Source of the DNA: Prinia subflava | Taxonomy: Eukaryota > Chordata > Aves > Passeriformes > Cisticolidae | Assembly: GCF_021018805.1 (NCBI RefSeq) | Contig: NC_086258.1 | Coordinates: forward strand, 14,842,692-14,906,691 | Length of the DNA: 64,000 nt | Reading direction: 5' to 3' | Shown here: positions 1 through 11,291 of the stretch, one piece after another | Layout of the letters: each line of letters opens with the position of its first letter | Position numbering within the stretch: the first letter of the stretch is position 1 | Position numbers and translations under genes: made by a program | The notes under the pieces: model-generated | Database searches by the model: none | The model's input: only the letters and a program-made list of their open reading frames with translations | What the model was told of the DNA's origin: nothing

Positions 1-673
1 TCTGGAAATGGAAGATGTATAATCTGTGTTTAGTGGCATCTGTTTTCTAACCTCTGGATGACAAATACCTACAGCTTTGGTGCAGCGTGTCACTTAAAAG
101 GCTCGAGCTAGTCTTAAGGTATTCCCAGGACAATTCTTTTGGAGATTGCAAAAAGCAAATAGTTTGCACAGACAATAGGATTTAATTTAATATTGCACGT
201 CCTGAGTTGTCTGAATAATGACCCTGTTTACACTGAATCATAAAAGAATGCCTGCAGCTCAGTTGCTGAGGAAACCTTGTCACAGATCTTCAATCCACCC
301 CTGGCAAACAAGAGGCAGAGGCTGTGGTGTGAGAGAAGCAATATTGCTCTGGGATTTCGAGTTGTGCTTCTCTTGGACAGCGTCAGTGATGTAGAGGAGT
401 GTCCCCATGACTGCTTGGCTTGGAGCAATGCTGTAAATAGTTTTGAAGTGAATCCCTGATGGTATTCTATTTCCTTGATCTCATTTCACATCTCTTAAGC
501 AGTTTAGGTGTGTGTAAATCACAGTACATTTTTTTAGACCATTAGCTATATTCACTGCTCTCTTTTGGTGTGGCTTGGATTTATATCTGGCTTTGTTCCA
601 TGAGCTTAATGTGATCAGAAAACTTGCTTTGTGATTGCTCTTCAAGTGACATCTTTCCTGTTGTTTATTTTAG
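1..673 (+). other. TEX2 intron (5' side outside window)
   Basis: I see no exon, RNA gene or recognisable repeat here. The stretch ends in a good 3' splice site (T-rich tract, then AG at 672-673) that opens the first visible TEX2 exon, so it is best read as the preceding TEX2 intron. Short open frames here have no homology I recognise. Confidence 0.7.
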
Positions 674-3600
674 GACTATGGGTTGATTTGGAAATGTCCT
701 ACAATGGATCTTTTCTAATGACCCTGGAGACCAAGATGAACTTGACCAAACTTGGTAAAGAGCCGCTTGGGGAAGCCTTTAAGGTTGGCGACATCGGCAG
801 GGAAGGGTAAGGGATGGCAATGGTGCTTTCACTGTGAAAAGCTGGGATTTTCCTGGTGTCTTTGCAGCTCTGGCTCTGCAGTAGATTGAAAGGAGTTTTG
901 GAGATGTTTCACACAAGTGGGTGTGAACGTGGCTTTTCTGTGCAACTTTATTGTTTGGTTACGCTATTGATAATAATTTTAATAAAAGGCTTCTGTGGTA
1001 CAATTATCTTACATATATATTTCAGTTGGGCTTTAAAATGTCCTGTGGCTAAAATTTAGTTTTGTCTTATACTTGATTTGGGGTTTAGGCAGATAAAACT
1101 CAAATACTGGAGATGCACACATGCAGGAATAGACAGGTGTTAAGGCTACTGCAGCACGGTACAGCTGCAGCTGGAAACCATGGAGCAGTAAACAATGTGG
1201 AAGGTCAACAGGCTCTGACTGTTATGTAAAGACTTTTTGAAAAGCTGTATTGCATCGTGGCAGTAATCACATCCTTGCTTTAGTCTCTGTTTTTCCTCAT
1301 AGTCATCTTCTGTTTGCCTGCCATGCCTAAGTGAAATGCCTCATGTAAATGAAATAACAAGCAGACACCATAGAGTAACCCACCTCCTCTGTATTTGTGC
1401 TTTCCCTCTCATTTTTGCAATGTCTGAATGTCATCCATCTGTCCATAAGTGTTAACCTAGTGAGTGGCACCTATCAAATGTCCATCCCTGGATGGATCCA
1501 CTCCCAGGTCTGGAGCCCATTTTTGGGGCTGTATTCTCTTTGTACTTCAGAAATCTGCAGTACTGTAGGTGGTCTCTGATTTGATCTACAACCACTGCCT
1601 ACAAATCAAGAAACAGTCTCTAAATCTGGCCGTTTGTTTAGCTATGAACAAAACAATTCTTTCACAATTAAGATACTAGATGCTTTGTATACTCATGTTG
1701 TAGCTCTGACCATTTATTCTGAGATATCTTGAATACTTACAGCAGCACTATATTTCAGTGCAGTCATGACAAGAAAATAAATGTGAAAAAAACTAATGGC
1801 TGAATGATCTCATACACTGGTAGAATTTCAGAGGATTTAAAATCGACCTAGATTCTCGTTGTCACTGCTTGAAATAAGTATTTCTCAATTTACATCACTA
1901 TAACTGGTAGGTGTGAATTTTTCAAAATCCCTTTAATCCTGCCTGCCCAAAAAATGGGGGATAGAGGAAGAAACGTCTACACAAATCAAATTCTTGCTTT
2001 TCTTCCCCACCCCTTCAGCATTTTCTTTGTGTATTTTCATATCTGTTCAGTGCAGGAACAGCCTCAGAAATAATTAGTGAACACTCTGATTCATATATAA
2101 AAATCAGGTTGCTGCTGGCTGAGCAATAGGCCCCCAGCAAGGCAGATTTAAGTGCCTGTAGCCAAGCAACCAATTACTTGAAGGTATCAGCATTGCTCCC
2201 TGCACAGGGCTGGGATGTTTCAAAGCTCAGGGCCAGGTAGCAGCTTTACACAAAGAGCAGTCTAATGTATTCTAGTTGGGATGAGGGGTTTTTTTGTTGC
2301 TTGTTTTTTTTTTTCCTTTAAGAAAATGGATATTAAATAAATTAAAGAGTGAAAAGTATAGAACAGTTTGATTCTCATCTATGCCTTCCAATGTGTTAGT
2401 TAATTTTAATTCTGCTGGCTTTTTAAATTATCAGTTGACAATTGCTGTGACAAATCAAATCAGTCTGCATGTGTTTGCATCCATGGTCACGTTGTCAGTA
2501 AGTGATGCGTGTTGGTTGCTGAGCTCATTCCTGGCTCTTAGGAGCTCAGAACAAACCATCTCTTGAGATGCAATAACCACAGAGTGGTGTGAGAAAGGCA
2601 CCTACTCATCCAGAGAGAGGAGAGTGGGGGAACAGCTCTGGGGTTTGACTGTCTGTGCCTGTTGTCAGTGTACAGCAAGACAAATGGGTCACTGTTGTGC
2701 TTGCTGTTTGAAATAGAAGTGAAGTGTGCCGAGACACAGTCTGGTAATGCTGTCTTGTGTGCCCTCTCGGGAAAATGCTGCTCTCAGAAAGGCTAGGAAA
2801 CTATTTAATTGCCAATTTTATAAAAGTAATACAGTATAGATTCTGCTAAACAGGAGATGAGGCAAAAGCAGGCAGGTTAACCCAAAGTTACTGTAGCTTC
2901 ATAACCCATCAGTCCTTTTGGCTTTGTTGAACCACATAAAAACAAACTGACAAATGGCAATTCATAAAATATTGTGCAATCTTTACAGGAACAATACAGT
3001 AGCTCCAAAGTGATTTTTTTTTTCTGCCAATGTTTGTGTCATATAAATGGTCCATTGTATACAGAGCTCCCCTGAAATCTCACTCAAGCTTATTTATTGT
3101 TGCTTTGTTTAATGCGAGGAAATCCTGTGGTCTGAGCCACTTGGTGCTTGTGAGGCACTTCAGAGGACCCCTTCAACTAGGAAATAAAACACCTTCTTGT
3201 AAGCAGGTGACACCTTTGAAGGATTTGAGGATGCCCTGAGCACACTTTGAGCTGTTTGCACAGGAAAGAGAAGCGAGGTCACAGCCTGGTAGAAAACGTG
3301 TAGTTTGACTCTGACCTAAAAACGTGAATTTCTGTGAGGAACAGCTCCAGCATTGCTATTTGGGCCAGTGACAGGCACCAGCCACCACCCCCACGTCCTC
3401 AGGGAGGTGGCTCAGTTTGGTTTGCTCCTTCGCTCTCTGCAGGTACAAAATGCTGCTCTGCATAGGAAGAGCTTTGCAATTCTGATTCCACAGCCTGGAT
3501 AGGAAATGTTTCAGTGTGGGCAGGTCCTGGGATTGCTGCTCCAGTGGGGAAGGAGTCCTGTGCACTGTGAGCTGCACCTGAACTGTCCCTTCACATCAGC

Positions 3601-6600
3601 ACTTCATGCAGCAGCCACCAGTTTGTTCTGTGTGCAGAGTAACAGGCAGTGGCCTCAGTCCGTGCCCTGTGTGAGGTTATTAATTCATCAAATACATTTC
3701 CAAGAACACACACAAAAAGAAAGAAGACACAGCTATAAAGTGTATTCTGAACATGCTGTGTAGTATTATATTCCTGGGTATAGTCCCTAGGGCTAAAGCC
3801 ATATGCTTTTGAAGCCTGTGTTGTGTAACTGTTTCAAGCTCTTGCATTCAGTGGAGATCTGTTAATTCTGACGTGTATCCACTGTATCCTTCTCTCATTT
3901 AAATCCGTTTAAAAGATTTGAAATTTTTCGTGTGATTGTGGATGTAAAGTCTTCCACAGTTTAAGTCTAGGAATTAGTCACTACTATGTTGTAGTTTGTT
4001 CCCAAAGGGCAACATTTGTTTATTACTTCACTGTTTTCCCCCACAACATTCAAACACAATGATTTGTCCAACTCTAATTCTGCTCAACTCATGGAAATCC
4101 AGGAGCAGCGACAGAGATGCTTCCAAACGTATTTAGAATAATCTCCACATTTGATTTGAATATGTAGACTAGCCACCCCCATGCCAGCCTCTTTCATGAA
4201 GGATTATGTCCCACTGGGGAAAACAGATTTCTGTTTTGAAAGCTGGTTCTGCCAGACTGGCTTCAGAGTGGTTTTGTTCTTTTAGATAGTATTTATAAAG
4301 AGGGGAGGGGACTGTTCAGAAGCTGTAATGTCAGCCAAAGCTGTACAAGATGAAGAGCTATTTAAGGCTATTACATTTGACCTGGAAATTGCATTGTTTC
4401 AGTTTCAGGCCAAGGGCGTATTGTCTTGCAGACAGCGATGAGGAATCCTCCAGCGCCGGCTCCTCAGAGGAAGATGATGCTCCGGAGCTGGCAGGAGAGA
4501 AGCAGGTGACCCCCGGAGCAGAAGGGTGAGCATTTGTTAATCCTGCCCTCCCCCGATGCCATACCCGATGCCGGTCCCTGGTGCCTTTGTCCCCAGAAGG
4601 GCAGTGAAGGATCCCGGCCGCCTTTCCCAGGGCAGAGGGCAGCACTGGAGCCCTGCCCACCCCAGAGCCCTGCAGGGGCTGCTCCCGCCTGCCCTGGGGA
4701 CCTTCCCCAGCGTGTCCTACCTGGTAGCAGAGCCAGGAACAGGATTTTGTGTGAAAACCTGAAACCTGCTCTCTGCAGTATTACCCCTACACTGATCCTG
4801 CCAATCCCTTATTTCCACAGTTCCATTTTCTTCAAGAAAATAACTGTTACTCAAGCCTGTTTTTCTTGCTCAGTTATGTGTTGTTTTTTTTTTTTCCCTT
4901 GACACTTCATGTGTCTGAGCTGTGCAATACTGCCCTCTGATGCTGTGCATGGATTTCAGAGAAAATCTCCCAACATCAGTGATGCCACATCATTTCTTGT
5001 TTTGGCTGCTGCTCTGATTTTTTGCTTTCTGCATCTGATTGCAATTATGCCATGCAATGAGAAAGCTGAATGTGTGAGCCCAGAATGTCTGAGACAGTCA
5101 CAATGTTTTTTATGTCTGAACATATCTAAGTGATTTTTACAGTGAATATACCAGAAGACTCATGACTTATTTCAAAATGTTCCAGAGAATTTTAGTATTT
5201 TACTCCTGAACACTTTTGAAAATTGTGTGAAGAGTTGTTTGAATTACTGCAGTTGATGCATTTCATATCTTCTTGAAATTTATAGATGATATAAAGAATT
5301 CTTTATCAAGAGGACAAAGAAGGAGAATGAAGAATCTTGATGTAAAATACTGAAAAAACATTCTTACACCTGTTAAAATCTGCATTACTATCACTATAGA
5401 ATCTGATGGGAGAATAACTTCCTTCTCTGGGTAAAGATACAGCTAGTGTAAAATCCCAAAGTTGAAATTTATTTACCTTTTTATATCAGCTGAACAGTTT
5501 TTTGTCTTATGGTGTGCTAAGGACAAAACTGTAAAAGCTTGTGTAAGAATAATTTTATTTCTTCCCTGGATAGGAAAATGTCATTTCCTTAGGAAGGTTA
5601 TCTCTATGTAACACCAAGAGCCACAATTACACATGATATTGTATGTGGAAAATACCAAATGTGCTATTTTTGGAGTGTGTATTTCCAACATGAGATAGGG
5701 GTAAGAAAATACATATTCAGCCCTTGAAGCATCTGTTTCCAAAGCCAGGAATGCTGTCTGACACAATTGCCAGGAAAAGCCCACTTTCTGCAGACATAGT
5801 TAACCATTTTTGGAATATCATTCCACCCGCTGCCAAAATTGTTTTCCTCTTCTTTTTCAGCATCCTTATACTTGTAAATGCAACAGTACCTTAAAATTAA
5901 AACATTTTTTTGTTCAGCACACACAGTGAAATAATTAGACACGATGGTTGGGCCTTCTATGCTGATTTGTGCTCGTCTTGGTGCATCAGTGTCTTGACAA
6001 TTTTTTTGGAATGGTAGCAGACAAGTTGTCACTTCTCATGCCAGCTTGCTGGCATAAATGATCTAAGTGTATTTGCAGTTTTTAAAAAAATGCTGTGTTT
6101 CCAGTGCCATCTGGGAAGGAGTGTTCAGACTGAAGAGAGTTTCTGCCAGACACTTGGAGCTGACAGAATACAGCTGCTGGGTGCAGGCCCTAGGATGTAC
6201 CGCTTGGCCCTGTATCTGTTCACAATTTATATAGCAAAAACTTTAAATTCGATTAATGATTTAAATAGAAAAATCCATGTCTTCGTTAGCAAATAGGTCT
6301 AAGAAAATTATTTTGATGTCCTTTTTCTGTCCTCTATCTAAAGGTATGTTGGAGGATATCGGACAAGTAAAATCATGAGAATCGTGGATAAAATTACAAA
6401 GTCAAAATACTTTCAGAAAGCAACAGAGACTGAGTTTATTAAGAAGAAAATTGAAGAGGTCTCCAATACTCCATTGCTGCTAACAGTTGAAGTACAGGAG
6501 TGCAGAGGAACACTAGTGATTAACATTCCACCTCCACCCACTGACAGAATATGGTAAGAGGAGCTCAGAGCAGAGCTGGGCAGTGTCTCAGGTGTGCTAC

Positions 6601-7817
6601 ACAAGGGATTGCAGCTAAGAAGGGTAAAGTCTGGCTCGAGTGGGTTTTGGGCAAGGTTCAAAGTTCCTACTAAGGTAGAAACTGTTATTTAAGGGAAAAT
6701 TGTTACAGGTTTAAGCACTTCTTTTGTTGGGCTATGTGTAATAAATCCTGCTCTGTTCTCCCTCCCAAGGTACGGCTTCCGAAGGCCTCCCTACCTGGAG
6801 TTAAAAGCACGGCCAAAACTTGGTGAGAGAGAAGTGACTCTGGTTCATGTAACAGACTGGATAGCAAGGAAACTGGAGCAGGAGTTCCAGGTGTGCTTCC
6901 TTTACATTCTCCTTTCACTGATTTGGTCAATTAAAGGGGTGGGGCATTTAATTTTTACATGTCTCCTGTTTAATTTATAACTAGGCATGGCCTCCTGGCC
7001 AGTGGGATGGATGTTGAGAACTCAGCTGAAGCTGACTCCTGGGAGGGTCTCAAGACTCATGTGTAGACCTGGGTGGGAATCTGTTTTAGAGATGAAAATT
7101 ATGTTTCTTTGAAATAGATACCACAGTAAAATTTGTAGTACTCAAATAAGAACATGATCTTACATGTTCTTAGATGACAGGAGGGCCAAACTGTTGCCTA
7201 AAATTAAGAACAGATAAGGCACTATTTCCTCTTACTACTTCCTTTAAAGTAATTTTTTAAAAATCATGCTGACCATAATGCAAAAAGGAAGAAGCCCCCT
7301 TCAAATGAATATTGGAATAGTGACTAGCTTGATTCTGGACCCTAACTTATACAGTCAACCAGAAATCAAAACCAGTTGTTTTTACTAAAAGTGCGTTTTG
7401 AAAGTATATGGATGGGTAAGAGCTGAGAAAGCAACTAGGAAAAGTTGGTGATGTTTCCTGTAGTGTCATTTTAATTGAATGAAATGTGCAGAGATATTCG
7501 TGTTTCTGAGTTTCATTTACAATGTCACACAACAAAATGGTGTCAGTTCATGGGCACTGCACTGCCTCAAACAATGCTGAGCTTAAGAATCTTTTCTCTG
7601 TAAATGTGTTGCGTTTTTTTAACTAAAATTGGAAAACTTAAGGTTTCAAGTGACATATGTAATGTAACTTCACTTCATTGCATCTTTCTCCTAGAAAATC
7701 TTTGTCATGCCAAACATGGATGACGTCTATATTCCTTTAATGCACTCGGCCATGGATCCCCGCTCCTCCACATGCCCTCCTCAAGATCTGAGCACGGAGG
7801 CCTCTGATCAACCATGA
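674..7817 (+). CDS. TEX2: TEX2, C-terminal part (SMP lipid-transfer domain), 5' exons outside window
   Basis: TEX2 is an ER membrane protein of contact sites. Its SMP (tubular lipid-binding) domain transfers lipids between membranes. Five coding exons are visible: 674-806, 4403-4525, 6344-6553, 6770-6890 and 7695-7817, all with GT-AG borders and compatible phases, ending at TGA 7815-7817. Together they encode about 236 residues. Recognisable TEX2 segments are LWVDLEMSYNGSF in the first exon, an acidic serine-rich loop (SDEESSSAGSSEEDD) in the second, KSKYFQKATETEFIKKKIEE and VEVQECRGTL in the third, ARPKLGEREVTLVHVTDW in the fourth and VFVMPNMDDVY with MHSAMDPRS in the last. The N-terminal transmembrane and PH-like parts lie upstream of the window. 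Nothing looks broken. The identification is firm from the near-identity to remembered mammalian TEX2; the function comes from the family. Confidence 0.95.
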
Positions 7818-9675
7818 CATGTGAAGACTCTTGCAGTTTACAGTATTATAAAAGTTACTCTCATGGTTTTATAAACTGTGCTGTAATTCTCATCCTTGTG
7901 CCACTTTCCCCCTCCCAAGGACTGCCTATCCCCCTTCCTGTGTGCTTTCTTGCCTGGTTATTGTTCCCGTGTACTTCAGCTACATGAAGTTCCATTCCAT
8001 TGAGCTGTTGATTTATTTTTGTACTGGCTGCCATCAGGATTTTAACTGGGAGGCTGAGGTGACCCGTTCTTTGTGGGGAGGGAGGAGGAACTCAAATGTA
8101 ACAGATCAAGGAGCTTGTTGATGCACCTTTTGTTCAGCTTGTTTTCATGCTATGTTAATGTGCATTAAAGCACTGAAAAGTTGTTTGGCAGCAAAGGAAC
8201 TGCGTGCCAAATGGAAAAAATCCTAAATAAGGAATGAATTTATAAAACTGGAAGAATATTTTTCTTTCTCAGGCAGTTGGAGGTGTAAAATGAACTGTTT
8301 TATGTTCTTTCACTTCTGCAGTCAATAGCTTGTGTCAAGCAATCGAAATATGAAATGCTTTCAGGATAAAAGAATGTAAATTGGATGTATAGGTAATATT
8401 GTGATTCAATGTGCTGTATACACGTTACTTTTTTCATACAGAACTCGTGCTTTTTTTGGGGGAAGCAATTAGCCATAAAACACACAACTATCATGAAGGT
8501 GGGACTGTCAGATTTTTGTAAATGAGGAAAACAAAAATTGGTAAAGCCATGAGACCAAACCATAGCAAGCCGCCTTATAGTGAGGTACAATCACCTTGGT
8601 TCCTGATTAATTCTGAATGTTTGTAGAGACATGAGCACACACACCAAGTGTCCACACTGCACACCTCCAGTAGTGACCTAACCATGCATAGAGCCTCTTG
8701 CTGTGATGAAACACCGAGTTCTTTCTGACAGGAGCTGGTTGCTGTGGGTCTTTTCCATTGCACTGTGTTTACACCCAAAGCATGGGCACAGATCCTCAGT
8801 CACGGCCCCACACAGCACCTGGTGCTCGTGGAAGCAGCTGTGGCTGACAGATTTGGACCCCCATGCCTTGGTTTCTTGGACTTTGTGGCATAGGAATTCA
8901 AGTTTGAGCTGATCATGATTAAAGACTGCTAATTAGTGGCCAAAATTAAAGGGGAAACTGCCTTTTATTTGTCAGGTGTAATGAATCAAGGCTAAATGTA
9001 TGCAGTAAATTCTAGGTTTGAACACTACATATCCACTCCTTAATACATAATATTTTTCTGATACTCAGTGTTGCCAACTGTTCATGGATGTCAGAAAATG
9101 TTTTAGTTTACAAAGAAGGTGAGTTTTGGCTCTCCTTTTGTAACATTTTTTTTTAAGTAATTTTTTAAGAAATTTTTTGTATGTTGTGTTGTCACATTTG
9201 ATGTAAATCAAAATTTCCATGTATAACTTGAATGATTTACCATCTCTAAATGAAACTATTATATTGAAGGTTTTTTTAAACAGCACCTTGCCTGAAACAA
9301 AAGAAAACTAGCATTTAATATATTTAAAATTAATTCTATATTTGAACACCTATTTTGGTTACCTTTAATCGAAATATTAGTAGTTATATTTGTTACCTGA
9401 ACTCCTCCTTGACCATTCCAGGCTGTGTAGATTCTGGGGTTTGCTGATTCTGTAGGCATTATTTGCCTTTCATGAAGTCTGCATGTCTTGTACGCAGGTC
9501 TTTTATATGAGTTAATTTCTATGTGCAATAACTGAAGTCAAAGGACTAGGTGCACTAATGTGTAAACAGATTTAGACTTACTACACAAGATAGTCATATT
9601 GCACTTCATAAACTGTGGGTAACTACAATCTGCTTGCTTTGTTTTATTAAATAAATTTATCCCATGTCAAACAAT
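7818..9675 (+). other. TEX2: TEX2 3' UTR with two candidate poly(A) signals
   Basis: This is AT-rich sequence after the TEX2 stop with no coding signal. There is an ATTAAA hexamer at 8164-8169 and a canonical AATAAA at 9650-9655. The transcript may therefore end near 8.19 kb or near 9.67 kb. The distal end is an inference from the hexamer alone. Confidence 0.55.
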
Positions 9676-10169
9676 CCAGTAAATTTTATTTCTATAGCAT
9701 TTAACTACTCTCTAGTGCAAGCTGTTTTAAAAACTTCATTAGAAAGGCAGCTTCCTAGTGTGAGTGTGCCCTGTGCTTTGCAGACTTTTATTACACTCAT
9801 ACGTGGTGGTTGTGCTATGATAGTTTCAGGGTTAACCAGTGCTGAGCTCTAGAAGGAAAAGCCAAATTTAATTTTACTGTCATGAAACCAAGGTTCACCA
9901 GAGCAATGTCTTTAAAGAACATGTTTGCATACCTGGTAAAACTGTGGAAGGATTATCTGCGAACTGAGCAGAGACACAGCCACTTCTGTAAGAGCCTCTG
10001 GGAGCTTAATTATCCCTTACAGTCTGCCCAGACTGTGCCCTATTTCTGTATGTCTACTCCTGTGTGGTTACACAGCTTTTGTACTGACAGAAAATGTTTT
10101 ACTTCCCAGTATTAACATCTACTAAAAAGAACCGCGTGCCCCTTAAAAAGCTGCAGCTTAGCCACAGCA
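9676..10169. other. intergenic, TEX2 3' end to snoRNA host
   Basis: I recognise no gene, RNA or repeat. TEX2 (+) and the snoRNA host (-) converge on this roughly 500-bp spacer. Confidence 0.5.
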
Positions 10170-10543
10170 ATCAAATGCCGATTTTAATTTCTTTTGCACC
10201 ACGTGCACAGATGACCCGCAGCCCTGGCCGCGGTCCTCCTGCCTCCAAGCGAATTCACTCAGCTGCTCTGCTGCTGCAGCAGCTAGGCAGGAACCCCAGG
10301 CCTTTTGTTCCTTTTCGGAAAGTCCTTTTTACAACTGAACACTGAACTACTAAAGGAACACCACAGCGGTCGCCTCGGCTGGGTTCAGTCGCACTGAACC
10401 GCGAGGAGTGACCCGGCTGTGCTTGGGCGCCGGCACCGCCTCCCTCCGGGGCGGGCTCCCCTCGCAGGAAGGGCGGGCAGCACGACCCGAACACCCCGCG
10501 CCCCCGCCGCTGTGTCCCCGGAGGGCGACACACACTCGCAAAC

Positions 10544-10677
10544 AAATGTCACTTGCTTTTAAAAGCACCGCCCGGGTGGGGCCGAGCAGCGCCAGTTATG
10601 AACAAGCACTTCGCTGTAGCACCGCTGCTTGGCCGGCGGCGCCAGGCGGGCACCGCCGGGTCAAAGGCAGTGCGGCC
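10544..10677 (-). ncRNA. SNORA50C: H/ACA box snoRNA SNORA50C (ACA62), guide for 18S U34 and U105
   Basis: Two hairpins each have a pseudouridylation pocket. In the 5' hairpin the lower stem is GCACUGC (10673-10667) with GCGGUGC (one U-G pair), the upper stem is CGGCGG/CCGCCG, and the guides are CUUUGA (10666-10661) and CAAGCA (10631-10626). These pair with 18S UCAAAG and UGCUUG on either side of U34. CAAGCA begins exactly 14 nt before the H-box-like ACAGCGA (from 10617). In the 3' hairpin the upper stem is GCGCUGC/GCGGUGC and the guides are CAUAACU (10600-10594) and UUUAA (10563-10559). These pair with 18S AGUUAUG and UUAAA around U105. UUUAA begins exactly 14 nt before the ACA box at 10549-10547, which is followed by three nucleotides. 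The length of 134 nt is typical. Two guides, both spacings and the genomic position all agree. The H box is imperfect: ACAGCG instead of ANANNA. Confidence 0.9.
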
Positions 10678-10836
10678 ACGCGCGGAAGAAGCAGCCGGAC
10701 ACGTTCTGGGTCACACAGCTTTATTTACCGCCGCTCCCGGCCGCCGCTCGCTCCACGGGCCCTGCGAAACACCGAGAGAAAAGGGGAGGTTATTGACGGG
10801 GTACACCCCGGCCGCCCCGCAGGGTGGACGCAGCCG

Positions 10837-10908
10837 GGGCGCTCAGCAGTAGTTTTGCTTCATCCATGTCAGCAGTCTAACACGTGTCAAGAGACATCAT
10901 CGCAGCCC
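10837..10908 (-). ncRNA. SNORD104: C/D box snoRNA SNORD104 (U104), guide for 28S Cm1327 (human numbering)
   Basis: The C box is TGATGT (10899-10894, one change from the consensus TGATGA), the D' box CTGA (10872-10869), the C' box TGGATGA (10866-10860) and the D box CTGA (10846-10843). The flanks form a terminal stem with eight of nine positions paired (CCGGGCUGC with GCGCCCCGG). Upstream of D' the guide CACGTGTTAGACT (10886-10874) is a perfect 13-nt complement to the 28S rRNA segment AGUCUAACACGUG. The fifth nucleotide upstream of D' (10877) faces the C that is methylated as Cm1327 in human and Cm663 in yeast. Size (about 72 nt), target and position between TEX2 and ERN1 all match SNORD104. 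The rRNA segment and the modified positions are recalled knowledge; the pairing was read from the sequence. Confidence 0.9.
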
Positions 10909-10979
10909 GGCCTCTCCGCCCTCCCGCTTCACTCCGCTCCGGCCTCACCATTCACCGTGCCGGCCACGCCGAAAGAAGG

Positions 10980-11070
10980 ACCCAGAATTCGCCGCGCTCT
11001 CATTTATTAATGAGCTAGCCACGCCCTCTTCGGCTCGCCCAATAGAATTGGAATCCGGGGGCACGTGCCG
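10980..11070 (-). promoter_or_regulatory. core and proximal promoter of the snoRNA host gene
   Basis: Read on the - strand toward the TOP-like start at 10979, there is a TATA-like TTAATAAATG at 11010-11001 (about 25-31 bp upstream), a CCAATAGAATTGG palindrome at 11039-11051 that offers NF-Y sites in both orientations, and a CACGTG E-box at 11062-11067 (MYC/USF type). The region is CpG-rich. The spacing is that of a focused TOP promoter. The assignment is inferred from motifs only. Confidence 0.55.
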
Positions 11071-11094
11071 ATCAGGGTGGTATTGCGCGAGGGG

Positions 11095-11291
11095 ATGGGC
11101 GGGGCCATGTGAGGGCGGTGGGCGGGGCCATGTGAGGGCGGTGGGCGGGGGCCGTGTGAGGGCGGTGGGCGGGGCCGTGTGAGGGCAGTGGGCGGGGCCA
11201 TATGAGGGCGGTGGGCGGGGCCGTGTGAGGGCAGTGGGCGGGGCCATGTGAGGGCGGTGGGCGGGGCCATGTGAGGGCGGTGGGCGGGGCG
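11095..11291. repeat. 23-bp minisatellite, about 8.5 copies, one GC box per copy
   Basis: The tandem unit is GTGGGCGGGGCCATGTGAGGGC plus G, 23 bp, repeated about 8.5 times. Changes between copies are small: CCATGTG versus CCGTGTG or CCATATG, GGGCG versus GGGCA, and one copy is 24 bp. Every copy has a GGGCGGGGC core, a Sp1/KLF site. The array starts about 115 bp upstream of the inferred snoRNA host start. Long open frames across it on the - strand are only the translated repeat. Copy number is likely to vary between individuals. Confidence 0.95.

Larger units (their letters stand above)
10170..10979 (-). ncRNA. SNHG25: snoRNA host gene, SNHG25 counterpart (model)
   Basis: This is a proposed spliced non-coding host transcript for the two snoRNAs below. 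The start is put at 10979, the first C of a CCTTCTTTC tract, which looks like a 5'-TOP start as is usual for snoRNA hosts. Exon 1 would be 10949-10979, with donor GTGAGG at 10948. Intron 1 carries SNORD104. A 33-nt exon at 10729-10761 has acceptor TTTCGCAG and donor GTAAAT. Intron 2 carries SNORA50C. A terminal exon from about 10349 follows an acceptor ending TTCCTTTAG, and ATTAAA lies at 10188-10183 on the - strand. Human SNHG25 lies between ERN1 and TEX2, on the strand opposite to both, and hosts the same two snoRNAs; this matches here. The snoRNAs are well supported, but the exon borders and 3' end are inferred. An AATAAA at 10725-10720 (- strand), overlapping the second donor, is an alternative earlier end. 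Confidence 0.6.

Noticed and set aside
10720..10725. AATAAA on the - strand as the poly(A) site of the snoRNA host
   Set aside because: It overlaps a good GTAAAT donor and would place SNORA50C outside the transcript. It was kept only as an alternative.
10255..11010. Open frames up to 200 aa on both strands in the 10.2-11.0 kb CpG island
   Set aside because: They overlap each other in different frames, have Arg/Pro/Ala-rich composition typical of CpG-rich non-coding DNA, and cross the two snoRNAs, which explain the region better.
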